Assembly: GCA_029550985.1 (NCBI GenBank)
Contig: JAKPGH010000220.1
Span: 1 to 33,455 of the forward strand
Direction of reading: 5' to 3'
DNA length: 33,455 bases
DNA from: Bacillota bacterium
Lineage (GTDB): Bacteria; Bacillota; Clostridia; Oscillospirales; Ruminococcaceae
The position numbers and the translations under genes are program-made. Each line of letters begins with the position of its first letter. The stretch's first letter is position 1. Of this stretch, positions 8,697 through 16,862 are shown piece by piece. Under the pieces are notes generated by a model. It saw only the letters and a list, made by a program, of their open reading frames with translations. It was not told the DNA's origin and searched no databases.

Positions 8697-9024
8697 TTGC
8701 CGCCACCACCTTTTTCGCTAAAATCTCCACATACATCCCGCGCCCCTTTACATCTTCCACACTGGTAATGTCATACCGGCAGCCTTCGCAGAGCAGGAAC
8801 AGCTTGGTAGAAACCACCACTCCGGGGATGGCCCGGAAGCGGAACAGGTCGGTGGCCTCCGAAAAGGCCGCCCGGTTGGCCCACCGCTCGCTGCCATGGC
8901 GGGCTTCGTGATAGGCACGAACCTCCGCCAGCACTTTATCCTGCTGCGTGGCAAACCCTTCTGCATCCTTTACCGTCTCAGTGGAAAGGAGCTGCACCGG
9001 GGTGCGCATTTTCCCGTAAGACAT
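8689..9024 (-). CDS. Phage head-tail adaptor / head closure protein
   Basis: This 111-residue protein has the pattern of the phage head-tail joining family (SPP1 gp16 / HK97 gp7-like stopper): an opening MSYGKMRTPVQLLSTET, a central EVRAYHEARHG, and a C-terminal YDITSVEDVKGRGMYVEILAK, which resembles the family's usual close of a repeat of the strand before a basic end. It plugs the connector after DNA packaging. The ribosome site is weak (AGGTG) and the start is 3 nt after the previous stop, so coupled translation is likely. Confidence 0.85.
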   Translation of the reverse strand: MSYGKMRTPVQLLSTETVKDAEGFATQQDKVLAEVRAYHEARHGSERWANRAAFSEATDLFRFRAIPGVVVSTKLFLLCEGCRYDITSVEDVKGRGMYVEILAKKVVAANG

Positions 9025-9027
9025 AGG

Positions 9028-9339
9028 CTACACCTGCCAATCCCGGTCAAGCCGCAGCAGCAGGTTCACCGTATTCCAAACCTGCTGCCCGGCCTGCACA
9101 TTATCTGCGAAGAAGCCGCCTGTGGAACCATCCCGACTTTCGTAGAAATGAGAGGATAGCATGATAACAGCCTGTTCTGTGGTGGGCGGCATGGGATTGT
9201 CCGCATAATGCCCGGAGGGGATATGCTGGTAACTTTCCGCATAGGAAACGGCTGCCCGGATGTATCCCCGGAGCAGCTCGTCGTCCTCGTCATGGGAAAG
9301 GATCAGGTTGTCTTTGACTTTTTGGAGCAATTCGTCCAT
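9028..9339 (-). CDS. Head-tail connector protein (gp6-like adaptor)
   Basis: The 103-residue, helix-rich product matches the Phage_connect_1 / HK97 gp6 family: MDELLQKVKDNLILSHDEDD, then LLRGYIRAAVSYAESY and a conserved TTEQAVIMLSSHFYESRDG segment. In HK97 and SPP1 this adaptor forms a ring under the portal. AAGGAGG precedes ATG 9339. It lies between the capsid-associated fibre gene and the head closure gene, as in other HK97-type modules. Confidence 0.88.
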   Translation of the reverse strand: MDELLQKVKDNLILSHDEDDELLRGYIRAAVSYAESYQHIPSGHYADNPMPPTTEQAVIMLSSHFYESRDGSTGGFFADNVQAGQQVWNTVNLLLRLDRDWQV

Positions 9340-9354
9340 GCCGCCACCTCCTTA

Positions 9355-9720
9355 TCAATCGGCAGTCATAAGGCCCGCCGCCTTCAACTTGGCGAGCAGG
9401 CCGTTAAAATCCGCAACAAGGGCCGCCACCTCTGTTGCCACACTATCAGCCTGATTGGCTGCCTTGGGAATGGTGGGAACAGAGGGATAAGTGGGGACAT
9501 ACAGGTTGCCCGCGCTATCAACCTTGACGGGTACAGTATCCCCGGAGCCTTTTGCCGCCGCTTTGACACCACCAAGCACAGAAGCCGAGGCCACCGGCAG
9601 GCTGTATGCCTCCCCTTCGGGCAGGCCGGTGACGGTAGCACCCTCTTTGATTTCGAGGGTGCCGCCGATCACCCATTTATCGCCGCCCTGTTCTGCATAG
9701 TTCTTTCCGTTGTAGCTCAT
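9355..9720 (-). CDS. Head fibre-like protein
   Basis: The 121-residue protein begins MSYNGKNYAEQGGDKWVIGG, followed by a TLEIKEGATVTGLP beta segment, a Pro/Ala-rich linker and a C-terminal helix (ADSVATEVAALVADFNGLLA). This arrangement resembles the head fibre proteins related to phi29 gp8.5 that occur after capsid genes in Firmicutes phages. Its position directly after the major capsid gene supports a capsid decoration role. AAGGAGGG precedes the start. It may affect capsid stability or surface binding; that is inference. Confidence 0.7.
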   Translation of the reverse strand: MSYNGKNYAEQGGDKWVIGGTLEIKEGATVTGLPEGEAYSLPVASASVLGGVKAAAKGSGDTVPVKVDSAGNLYVPTYPSVPTIPKAANQADSVATEVAALVADFNGLLAKLKAAGLMTAD

Positions 9721-9733
9721 TCGTCAGCCCTCC

Positions 9734-10936
9734 TTACGCAGCCTTCTGCTGCAATACCTTCACGGCTTCGGGCAGGATCAGCTTACCATCCACGCGCTGG
9801 GAGGCAAGGAAGCCCACCTGCCCGGTAGTAGCGTACAACTCTCCGAGGCGGCGGAAGGAGCGGCCCTGACGGTCAGCCACCCAATAATAGGACAGGTCAC
9901 CGAACAGGATAGATTTTGCACTGGCCGCCATCGCGGGCATATAGGCCGAGGTATAAACCGGGCGGCCCAGCAGCATATCCGGGGTTCCGGCAGTCAGGGA
10001 GGGCTGCCAGAGGTACTGGCCGTTCCCGTCTTTGAGTTTCCGCAGGGCCTTCACGGAAGAATCGTTCATCAGGAAAACAGCGTTCTTGCGGTAAGGTGCT
10101 TTCAGAGAGTAAAACAGGTCGAACACCTCGTCCGCCGTAAATGCGGTGGCGGAGGCGGCAGTTACGCCGATTTCCGCGCCGCCCGTTGCAGCCAGAACGC
10201 CCAGCGGCTTGCCGGTGCCATCGCCGGTAAAGAAGGCTTCCTCCTCCTTGTTACCGATGCGGCGGGCAAACTCACGAGAAATATAGGCCTCCAAATCGAA
10301 AACGCTGTCGTTCAGCAGCTCCTCGGACACCTTCACCAGCGTTGCCAGCTTGTAGGCCCCGATGGAAACCTGCGAGAAAGCGTCGTCACTCTCCGGGATC
10401 GTCCCTTCCTCGTCCACCCACGAAGCCGTACCCTTAGAAGCCACCACCGGGATTTTGCGGTCGCCGGAGCTGGTCTGGATCACATGGGCCAGTGTGCGGA
10501 AAATGTTCTGCTCCTCCAATGCCTCCACCAGAGTGCGCTCAAATTCATCCGGCACCAGATAGCCGCCCTCAGAGTCCGTACCGATCTGCAGGGCGTTCAT
10601 AATCTCGTGGGAAGGCATCTTGCTGCGCATAGCGTTCCAGAAAGAGCGTCGGTATTCCGCAGAGGCGCGGCCAGTCTTTTCCTCACCAGCAGGGGCCGCA
10701 GGCTTGCCAGTCAGCGGGGTGTTGACCGGTTTAGAAAGCTCCGCATCCAGAGCGGCCTGCCGTTCCAGACGGTCAATCTCCTTACCGAGATTTACCACAT
10801 CGGCCTCCATCTTCTCATAGGTCGCCACATCCTCGGCGGCCAGCAGGCCATCTGCACCACGCTTGGCATCCAGAAAAGCCTTCGCCGTTTCCCACGCCTT
10901 TGCCCGCTTCTCGCGCAGTTCCAAAATCTTGCTCAT
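9734..10936 (-). CDS. Major capsid protein (HK97 family)
   Basis: The 400-residue protein has the HK97-fold capsid layout. The first ~110 residues are charged and helical (RAKAWETAKAFLDAKRG, then a DVATYEKMEADVVNLGKEID coiled coil) and act as an internal scaffolding delta domain normally removed by the protease encoded just upstream. The shell domain begins near SRKM-like text around residue 115 and includes EGGYLVPDEFERTLVEALEE, SKGTASWVDEEGTIPESDDA and GDLSYYWVADRQGRSFRRLG, all typical of the family. AAGGAGG lies eight bases before ATG 10936. The cleavage site itself cannot be fixed from sequence alone. Confidence 0.95.
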   Translation of the reverse strand: MSKILELREKRAKAWETAKAFLDAKRGADGLLAAEDVATYEKMEADVVNLGKEIDRLERQAALDAELSKPVNTPLTGKPAAPAGEEKTGRASAEYRRSFWNAMRSKMPSHEIMNALQIGTDSEGGYLVPDEFERTLVEALEEQNIFRTLAHVIQTSSGDRKIPVVASKGTASWVDEEGTIPESDDAFSQVSIGAYKLATLVKVSEELLNDSVFDLEAYISREFARRIGNKEEEAFFTGDGTGKPLGVLAATGGAEIGVTAASATAFTADEVFDLFYSLKAPYRKNAVFLMNDSSVKALRKLKDGNGQYLWQPSLTAGTPDMLLGRPVYTSAYMPAMAASAKSILFGDLSYYWVADRQGRSFRRLGELYATTGQVGFLASQRVDGKLILPEAVKVLQQKAA

Positions 10937-10949
10937 AATAAAGTCCTCC

Positions 10950-11639
10950 TTAAAATTTCAATAAATTAAGCCGCTGGTACAGCGGCTCGGCAGGTTGTTT
11001 CTGTTCGGTTTTCGTATGGGGCAGTTTGTTCAGCAGCCGGTTTGTCACCGCTCGCCGCGAGAACGCATAGCTCTCCGGTTCGGGAGCGGGATCTTCCTTC
11101 GCGGTGAACAGGAGGTCGTCCGCAAAGCCAAGTTCCACGGCTTTGTGGGCGGACAGCCATGTTTCCGCATCCATGAGGTGTGAGAGCCGCGCCCTCGACA
11201 GCCCCGTTTTGATTTCGTAGGCATTGATGATCGACTCCTTTACTTCGTCCAGCATGGCGATGGCCTTCTGCATTTCCTCGGTGTCGCCAATCGCCACTGT
11301 CAGGGGGTTATGCACCATCATCAGGGCGGTGGGAGCCATGAGAACCGTCGTTCCGGCCATGGCAATGACACTGGCGGCACTGGCGGCGATCCCGTCAATC
11401 TTCACGGTTACAGCGCCCTTGTAGTCCATGAGCATACTGTAAATCTGAGAAGCGGCCACGCAGTCACCGCCCGGCGAGTTGATCCAGACGGTAATATCGC
11501 CCTCACCGGCCAGAAGCTCCGCTTTGAAAGCGGCGGGGGTAATATCATCGTCAAACCAGCTCTCCTCGGCAATGGTGCCGTTAAGGTAAAGGGTGCGGCT
11601 CTCGTCGGAGTTCCGCACCCAATTCCAGAATTTATTCAC
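10950..11639 (-). CDS. ClpP-like head maturation protease (S14)
   Basis: A 229-residue serine protease of the ClpP fold. Visible features are the INSPGGDCVAASQIYSML segment (residues ~53-70), the nucleophile motif GIAASAASVIAMAG with the probable catalytic Ser87, His110 in MMVHNPLT, and Asp157 in MDAETWLSA, together forming the expected triad. Such proteases cleave the scaffold domain of HK97-type capsids during head assembly. The gene overlaps the end of the portal gene by 8 nt and is followed 13 nt later by the capsid gene, the canonical portal-protease-capsid order. The C-terminal tail (TKTEQKQPAEPLYQRL) is likely flexible. Confidence 0.95.
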   Translation of the reverse strand: MNKFWNWVRNSDESRTLYLNGTIAEESWFDDDITPAAFKAELLAGEGDITVWINSPGGDCVAASQIYSMLMDYKGAVTVKIDGIAASAASVIAMAGTTVLMAPTALMMVHNPLTVAIGDTEEMQKAIAMLDEVKESIINAYEIKTGLSRARLSHLMDAETWLSAHKAVELGFADDLLFTAKEDPAPEPESYAFSRRAVTNRLLNKLPHTKTEQKQPAEPLYQRLNLLKF

Positions 11640-12927
11640 TTGTCTGTTCCTCCGTTTCTATTGGATTTGTTGCGGTGGTTCCGGCAAAGGCCCCGGCATC
11701 ACTAAGCTTCGTCATGGAGCCGTTTACCAGATACAGGTCGCCGCCTTCCTCGGCAGGGATACGGTCGAGGTTTTCCAGCTCTCTTATGTCGTTGGCGCTC
11801 ATCCAGCCATTCTGGCGGGCCACCGCATAACCGTTCATGCGGCTGGCGTAATCGCCCCGCAGCAGACCCTCCACATTGAAGCGGATAAAATACTCCCGCT
11901 TCTCGCTGTCGGAAAACAGGCGGCGGGCCATACTCTGTTCCCAGCGCATAAGCCACGGTTCGAGAGTATATTTGACAAATTCCAAGCTCTGCTGCTCGAT
12001 GTTGGAAAAGCTGGATTTCTCCAAATCTCCGACCATGTGGGGAGGCACCCGGAAAATGCGGGCAATCTCATTGATTTGGAATTTCCTCGTTTCCAGAAAT
12101 TGCGCCTGCTCCGGGGAAATGCCAATGGGCTGATATTTCAAGCCTTCCTCCAAAACCGCGATTTGATGGGAATTTGCACTGCCGCGAAAGAGTTTGTTCC
12201 AGCTTTCCCGCACCTTATCCGGGTTTTTCAGTACGCCGGGATGTTCCAGCACACCGCCGGGGGCGGCATCATTGGCGAAAAACTTCGCGCCGTATTCCTC
12301 ACAGGCAATCGCCATCCCCACCGCGTTCTTTGCCATAGCGATGGGCGAATAGCCCACAATCCCGTCATAGCCAAGACCGGGAATATGAAGCACCTGCTCC
12401 GGCGGCAGGTAAATCTGCCCGTTTTCATCACCCACTGGGGAATCGTCTGAGCCACGGGTATAGAGGTAATAAATCTGTCCCTTGCTGTCCCGGTCAACGG
12501 TCATTTTGGTGGGCATCAGCGGATAGAGGCCGATCACCTCGCCCTTTCCATTGCGGATGATCTGCGCGTAAGCGTTCCCGTATAGGAGCAGGTGGCCCAT
12601 CAGGGTTTCCCGGAAATTGAACGAGGTCATTTCCGGGTTTGGCTCGTCGTGCAGCAGCCGGTAGAGAGGATGGTCGAGGGCCTTTACCTTGCTCCCGTTT
12701 TCACCGTAGCGGTACACATGGAGCGGAAGGCCCGCCACCGCCTCGGAGAGAATACGGACGCAGGAATACACAGCGGTCATTTGCAGCGCAGTGCGCTCAT
12801 TCACCGGCTTGCCGCTGGTAGAGCCGCCAAAGAAAAAGGAAAAGCGGCTGCCGCCCAAGGTATCCTGCGCCCGGCGCAGTTCCTCCGGCTTATCCCGTGA
12901 ATGGAAAAAACGGCTGAAAACACTCAT
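11632..12927 (-). CDS. Portal protein (HK97 family)
   Basis: The 431-residue protein is a typical HK97-family portal: an N-terminal basic segment (MSVFSRFFHSRDKPEELRRA), then GKPVNERTALQMTAVYSCVRILSEAVAGLPL, the MGHLLLYGNAYAQIIRNGKGEV core, and AKNAVGMAIACEEYGAKFFAND. The dodecameric portal is the DNA channel at the capsid vertex and docks the terminase. The start overlaps the large terminase stop as ATGA, so the two are probably made in a coupled manner. Length and order are normal. Confidence 0.95.
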   Translation of the reverse strand: MSVFSRFFHSRDKPEELRRAQDTLGGSRFSFFFGGSTSGKPVNERTALQMTAVYSCVRILSEAVAGLPLHVYRYGENGSKVKALDHPLYRLLHDEPNPEMTSFNFRETLMGHLLLYGNAYAQIIRNGKGEVIGLYPLMPTKMTVDRDSKGQIYYLYTRGSDDSPVGDENGQIYLPPEQVLHIPGLGYDGIVGYSPIAMAKNAVGMAIACEEYGAKFFANDAAPGGVLEHPGVLKNPDKVRESWNKLFRGSANSHQIAVLEEGLKYQPIGISPEQAQFLETRKFQINEIARIFRVPPHMVGDLEKSSFSNIEQQSLEFVKYTLEPWLMRWEQSMARRLFSDSEKREYFIRFNVEGLLRGDYASRMNGYAVARQNGWMSANDIRELENLDRIPAEEGGDLYLVNGSMTKLSDAGAFAGTTATNPIETEEQTSE

Positions 12928-14546
12928 AGCAGTAAAAGCCCCCTTTCATCGTAAATAGAAGCGTCGGTATCCCCGCCGCCTCGAATGGCCCGGTCAAGCG
13001 CCATGATAGTCGCCACCGCACCGTCAATCTTTTCTGTGGATTTTTCCTTATCCGGTTTCACATTGCCCGCCGGATCGGTGCGGACATGAATGTTGTCCAT
13101 CATCCACCGCAGAACCGGGTGGCCGCCATGGGCGAGCTGTTCATCCAAAGTCAGGCGCATCAGCTCCTTGGTGGGTGGGGACATATCTTTGAAGCCCTGC
13201 CCGAAGGGAACCACCGTAAAGCCGAGGCCTTCCAAGTTCTGCACCATCTGCGTCGCACCCCAGCGGTCAAAGGCAATTTCCCGGATGTTGTACTTTGCGC
13301 CCAGCTCGTCGATGAAGGACTCAATAAAGCCATAGCGGACGACATTTCCCTCGGTGGTTTTCAAATACCCCTGCTTTTCCCACACGTCATAGGGAACGTG
13401 ATCCCGGCGCACCCGCAGGTCGAGATTGTCCTCCGGTATCCAGAAGAAAGGCAGGATCACATATTTGTCGCCTTCATATTCCGGCGGAAATACCAGCACG
13501 AAGGCGGTAATATCCGTGGTGGAGGAAAGGTCAAGGCCGCCATAGCACGCCCGGCCTTGCAGAGCCTCCGGGTCTACCGCAAAGGCACATTTATCCCACT
13601 TTTCCATGGGCATCCAGCGGACAGCCTGCTTTACCCACTGGCAGAGCCGGAGCTGCCGGAACAGGTTCTCCTCGGCGGGGTTCTGCCGGGCGCTTTCGCA
13701 GGCAGCTTCCAGCTTTTCTATATCCACCGTAATTCCAAGGGAGGGGTTGGCCTTTTTCCAGACCTTCGGGGAAGTCCAATCATCGGCCTCATCCGCGCCA
13801 TAGATCACCGGATAAAAGGTGGGGTCAATTTTCCGGCCATCCAGAATATCCCGCGCCTTCTGGTGAACCTCATAGCAGATGCTGTTCACGTCATTGCCCG
13901 CTGTGGTAATAAGAAAATAGAGAGGCTGCTTTCTGGCGTCGCCGGAGCCGTGGGTCATGACATCATAGAGCTGCCGGTTTGGCTGGGCGTGCAGCTCGTC
14001 AAATACCACCGCATGGACGTTAAGGCCATGCTTGGTGTATGCCTCTGCGGAAAGTACCTGATAGAAGCTCCCCAGCGGCTTATAGATCAGGCGCTTCTGC
14101 GACAGCACCGGCTTGATACGGGATTTGAGGGCCGGGCATTGCTCCACCATGCCGCAGGCCACATCGAATACGATGGAAGCCTGCTGCCGGTCGGAGGCGC
14201 AGCCATAAACCTCGCCGCCGTATTCCATGTCGCCGCAGGTGAGCAACAGAGCCACCGCAGCGGCCAGCTCGGATTTTCCCTGTTTCTTGGCAATCTCGAT
14301 GTATGCGGTATTAAACTGGCGGTAGCCGTTGGGCTTTACAATGCCGAACAGATCCCGGATAATCTGCTCTTGCCAGTCAATGAGTTCAAAGTTTTGTCCG
14401 TACCACTCGCCCTTGGTATGCTTCAGGCAGCCGATAAAGGAAACGGCCAGATCGGCCAGCTCCCGGTTATAGGTCGAGCCTTCCGCCATGAAGCGGGTGG
14501 GCTTGTATTTCTTTAACTTGCGAATATCCGCCGCCTCCTTTCTCAC
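12924..14546 (-). CDS. terL: Terminase large subunit (packaging ATPase/nuclease)
   Basis: The 540-residue protein powers DNA packaging and cuts concatemers. Visible motifs are the Walker A variant AKKQGKSE (residues 86-93), Walker B VVFDE (180-184), the coupling motif in FLITTAGN, and nuclease acidic residues Asp339 and Asp345 in GGLDLSSTTDITAFV. It belongs to the HK97/phi-E125-like terminase family. The start is uncertain: GTG 14546 gives this length but lacks a well-spaced ribosome site, while AAAGGAGG lies inside the frame eight bases before an ATT codon (14525). Unusually, a strong terminator lies immediately upstream (14553-14587) and the small subunit is about 7.5 kb away. Confidence 0.95.
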   Translation of the reverse strand: MRKEAADIRKLKKYKPTRFMAEGSTYNRELADLAVSFIGCLKHTKGEWYGQNFELIDWQEQIIRDLFGIVKPNGYRQFNTAYIEIAKKQGKSELAAAVALLLTCGDMEYGGEVYGCASDRQQASIVFDVACGMVEQCPALKSRIKPVLSQKRLIYKPLGSFYQVLSAEAYTKHGLNVHAVVFDELHAQPNRQLYDVMTHGSGDARKQPLYFLITTAGNDVNSICYEVHQKARDILDGRKIDPTFYPVIYGADEADDWTSPKVWKKANPSLGITVDIEKLEAACESARQNPAEENLFRQLRLCQWVKQAVRWMPMEKWDKCAFAVDPEALQGRACYGGLDLSSTTDITAFVLVFPPEYEGDKYVILPFFWIPEDNLDLRVRRDHVPYDVWEKQGYLKTTEGNVVRYGFIESFIDELGAKYNIREIAFDRWGATQMVQNLEGLGFTVVPFGQGFKDMSPPTKELMRLTLDEQLAHGGHPVLRWMMDNIHVRTDPAGNVKPDKEKSTEKIDGAVATIMALDRAIRGGGDTDASIYDERGLLLL

Positions 14547-14552
14547 GGAAAC

Positions 14553-14587
14553 AAAAAAGGAACCTCCCCCGGTATGGGGAAAGTCCC
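14553..14587 (-). terminator. Rho-independent terminator just before terL
   Basis: On the minus strand a 12-bp stem with some G-U pairs (GGGACTTTCCCC, loop ATACC, GGGGGAGGTTCC) is followed by six T residues. It lies between the end of the accessory block (stop at 14621) and the terL start, with no recognisable promoter between hairpin and terL. Late transcription must either read through it or be antiterminated. Confidence 0.8.
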
Positions 14588-14620
14588 TTAAAGATAATTT
14601 TTAAGTTTCAAGTGCCGGTT

Positions 14621-15556
14621 CTATTTCCCGGCTTCGTACAGAACCGCTCTGGCATAGGTGATGCGGATAATCTCCTGCGGGTAGTAGTCCGCACTGCGGC
14701 CATATCGTGCCTCAAACCTCCGGCGATCCGCTGCCACCATGTACCAACTGCCATAATAGTTCTTACAATCGCGGCGCAGCTCCTGCGCCTCCGTCTTGAA
14801 GGAAAATTCCTCACCATCCTTGCAAATGGTTACGTTCACTGTCTTGGCAGAGGTGGTATTCATGGCGGCCATGATTTTCTTGACGATATGTACCGGGTTA
14901 TCCCTATCGTCCACAAGCGCCTGATATTCCGCCAGCTCCACGTCATTGCAGAGGAAGTCAAAGAGCATTTCTTCCTGATTGCCCTCCATGTAATCTGTGG
15001 CTTCTTTGGCGGCATAGCCCTGCGGGTTTAATATATAGGAAAGCAAAGAGTCCTCCGTCCAGTTTTCCGCTTCATAGAAGCACTGGAACGAGGGCGGCTC
15101 AAATTTCGCAGCGTCCAGAAAACGCTCGCGAGCCTTACTCTTTGCATAATAGTCCTGTTCATTTTTTAGTTTCCGAAGCAGCTCCGGGTCGGATAGCTCC
15201 GTGATTTGAAGGTTGCGCCTATCGTTGGCAACAGCGGCCTCTACCAATCGCCGGACAGCCTGTTGCAAATTTTCCCGCAACTGACCTGCGCTGCGCTCCT
15301 GCGTATCCCCACCGGCCAAGCCTTGCACATCGTATTGTGCGTCATACAGCTCGCCATCCCTCCGGCAAAAGATACCGGCATATTTGAATGTGCCGCCACG
15401 GGCCAGTTCCTTGCCGGAGTATTGCCGCTGGCAGTAGAGGTAGTCAAAATCCTCGTTCTTTTGTACCCGGACAAAGTAGTAGGTCGTGCCTGCGTTTTCA
15501 ATCATGCAGGTGTGGCTGCCCGCATGGCCGAGCCAGCTTAGAAAATCTTTATTCAT
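14621..15556 (-). CDS. Unknown accessory protein, 311 residues
   Basis: I do not recognise a family. The start is ATG 15556 (MNKDFLSWLGHAGSHTCMIE), eight bases after GGAAGGAG; the open frame extends upstream without another ribosome site. The first ~90 residues look like a mixed alpha/beta domain with aromatic motifs (TTYYFVRVQKNEDFDYLYC). Residues ~110-180 are helical and charged, and the C-terminus (TVNVTICKDGEEFSFKTEAQ, then NYYGSWYMVAADRRRFEARYG) again looks alpha/beta. It overlaps the 159-residue gene by 8 nt and is the last gene before a terminator, so it closes an accessory operon. Its position among DNA-modification genes suggests a counter-defence or modification-linked role, but nothing in the sequence shows a mechanism. 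Confidence 0.8.
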   Translation of the reverse strand: MNKDFLSWLGHAGSHTCMIENAGTTYYFVRVQKNEDFDYLYCQRQYSGKELARGGTFKYAGIFCRRDGELYDAQYDVQGLAGGDTQERSAGQLRENLQQAVRRLVEAAVANDRRNLQITELSDPELLRKLKNEQDYYAKSKARERFLDAAKFEPPSFQCFYEAENWTEDSLLSYILNPQGYAAKEATDYMEGNQEEMLFDFLCNDVELAEYQALVDDRDNPVHIVKKIMAAMNTTSAKTVNVTICKDGEEFSFKTEAQELRRDCKNYYGSWYMVAADRRRFEARYGRSADYYPQEIIRITYARAVLYEAGK

Positions 15557-16028
15557 GGCTCTTACTCCTTCCCGCATAGTCCAGATGCTTGCATTGTTCC
15601 ACCGTAGCTGCCTGCATATCTGCAAGCAGGGCTTCAAATTCTCCTCTGGCAATCACCAATTTCATAGTAACGCTTTCAAAGGGGAAATAGGCTCCCTCTG
15701 CGGGGTCATATCGGCACACCCACCATTCATCTCCGCCATTCACCTGATTGCAGAAGAATAACTCCCGATAAACCACACCCTGCCGGATGCTCCAGTTGCC
15801 ATGCTCAAAGAATAACTTCAACATGGCAATGTCCTCATACTCGTAAAAGGTATAGGGGCTGTCTGCCTCCAAACACGGATCGTCCATAAAGGCAAGGCCG
15901 TGTCGTTTCAGCCAGCAGTTCCGTTGGCAGAGAGCCACCAGTTTGTCATGCAGTTCTTGGGATATGGGCTTTCTTGCTGCCCGCATGGGGCCGTATGTTT
16001 TCTCATATTCTTCTCGAAAGTTACTCAT
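15549..16028 (-). CDS. Unknown accessory protein, 159 residues
   Basis: Unrecognised. The protein starts MSNFREEYEKTYGPMRAARK, contains a helical N-terminal third and an alpha/beta middle with many aromatic and acidic residues (SPYTFYEYEDIAMLKLFFEH, then DEWWVCRYDPAEGAYFPFE), and ends in a basic tail. No signal peptide or membrane segment is visible. It overlaps the downstream 311-residue gene by 8 nt and follows the 103-residue gene by 12 nt, so all three are probably co-transcribed from the promoter at 16383-16411. Confidence 0.8.
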   Translation of the reverse strand: MSNFREEYEKTYGPMRAARKPISQELHDKLVALCQRNCWLKRHGLAFMDDPCLEADSPYTFYEYEDIAMLKLFFEHGNWSIRQGVVYRELFFCNQVNGGDEWWVCRYDPAEGAYFPFESVTMKLVIARGEFEALLADMQAATVEQCKHLDYAGRSKSHE

Positions 16029-16040
16029 AGCCGCCCCTCC

Positions 16041-16352
16041 TTACAGCTCATACCCGGCGCACCGGAGGATTTCCCGGATGGCGTTGATTGCCCGCTTGGG
16101 GCTGGAATAGTCGCGGGTGCCAAGTGCGCGCCCGTCCTCGAAAAGCTGGATGATCGGCACCCCATAGCTGATGTGCGCCATGATTTTATAGGTGCTTTCC
16201 ATGGGGCCATAGAAGGCCACCTCGTCCGTCCGGTGCCAAGTGCGCTGGTAGATAAAGCTCCCGTCGTAGGTAGTCGCTCCGAGGTACTGGAAGCCATGCT
16301 CCCGCATAAGTTCCTCAAAGGCCGCCTGCTTCATTGCGATTGTCTGTTTCAT
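16041..16352 (-). CDS. Unknown accessory protein, 103 residues
   Basis: Unrecognised small protein. ATG 16352 lies seven bases after GGGAGG and about 30 nt downstream of a well-formed promoter. The sequence is mixed alpha/beta: an N-terminal helix (MKQAAFEELMREHG), a Tyr-rich strand region (YDGSFIYQRTW, TYKIMAHISYGVPIIQLFED) and a C-terminal helix (KRAINAIREILRCAGYEL). It is cytoplasmic by composition. As first gene of the terminator-promoter unit it is likely the lead gene of a three-gene accessory operon. Confidence 0.8.
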   Translation of the reverse strand: MKQTIAMKQAAFEELMREHGFQYLGATTYDGSFIYQRTWHRTDEVAFYGPMESTYKIMAHISYGVPIIQLFEDGRALGTRDYSSPKRAINAIREILRCAGYEL

Positions 16353-16382
16353 GGTGAAACCTCCCTTGTTTGATGTGGTCAG

Positions 16383-16411
16383 AGATTACTCTGGAACACC
16401 TCAAAAGACAA
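16383..16411 (-). promoter_or_regulatory. Accessory promoter A (TTGTCT-17-TAATCT)
   Basis: On the minus strand TTGTCT (16411-16406) and TAATCT (16388-16383) are separated by exactly 17 bases, with CCAGAG directly before the -10 box. A near-identical block recurs at 18065-18093 and 19819-19847. Just downstream, at the expected start of transcription, the plus-strand text GATGTGGTC resembles half of the palindrome seen at promoter D. It drives the 103-, 159- and 311-residue genes. Confidence 0.8.
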
Positions 16412-16423
16412 GGCTCACCAGCG

Positions 16424-16447
16424 AAAAAAGCCCGTTTCCGGGCCTTT
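16424..16447 (-). terminator. Terminator between accessory operons
   Basis: The minus strand reads GGCCCGGAAACGGGC followed by six T residues; the 5-bp GC stem with a GAAA tetraloop also has a T run on the opposite strand, so it may work in both directions. It separates the gene ending at 16461 from promoter A. Confidence 0.85.
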
Positions 16448-16460
16448 TTCTTTTGGAATA

Positions 16461-16862
16461 TCAGCCGCTCATTTTGGCCGAGGGATACTTCGCCAGCAGC
16501 GTTTCCCACGGATCGGCAGCACCGGAGGCGGCCACCTCCATCACCGCAAGGAACGGGAAGCAATAGAGCGACATCCCGGCCCCGGTGTCCTCGTTGACCC
16601 ACACCTGATTTTCAGGGACATTTACCACGATGAAGCAGGAATAGCCGGTGTCCTGATTGTCGGCGATGTTCCGCCATTCCGCCTCGGAAATCTGTGCGGC
16701 CTGCGGTATCCGCTTGTGCAGCGGCAGAGGCGCGTGGCCCGCTTCACCCCGGTTTTCATCGAGAAAGCGGACAAAATCCGCGAAGCCATGTACCAAAGGG
16801 CTGGTAAAATAGCGGGAAGTCCCGCCACCTTGTATCTCAAAAGCGCATCCTTTATTCTTCAT
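16461..16862 (-). CDS. Unknown accessory protein, 133 residues
   Basis: Unrecognised. I place the start at ATG 16862 (MKNKGCAFEIQGGGTSRYFT), nine bases after GGAGG; the longer open frame upstream reads through the previous gene in a different frame. The protein looks globular and cytoplasmic with a helix-rich first half (FADFVRFLDENRGEAG) and a strand-rich second half (SCFIVVNVPENQVWVNEDTG). The phrase VPEN also occurs at the C-terminus of the upstream-encoded zinc-ribbon protein, but this is too short to imply homology. It overlaps that gene by 11 nt and is the last gene before the terminator at 16424-16447. Confidence 0.75.
   Translation of the reverse strand: MKNKGCAFEIQGGGTSRYFTSPLVHGFADFVRFLDENRGEAGHAPLPLHKRIPQAAQISEAEWRNIADNQDTGYSCFIVVNVPENQVWVNEDTGAGMSLYCFPFLAVMEVAASGAADPWETLLAKYPSAKMSG

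Noticed and set aside
13086-14516. 476-codon open frame on the plus strand
   Set aside because: It is antisense to terL, has low-complexity character with no domain, and all flanking transcription runs the other way.
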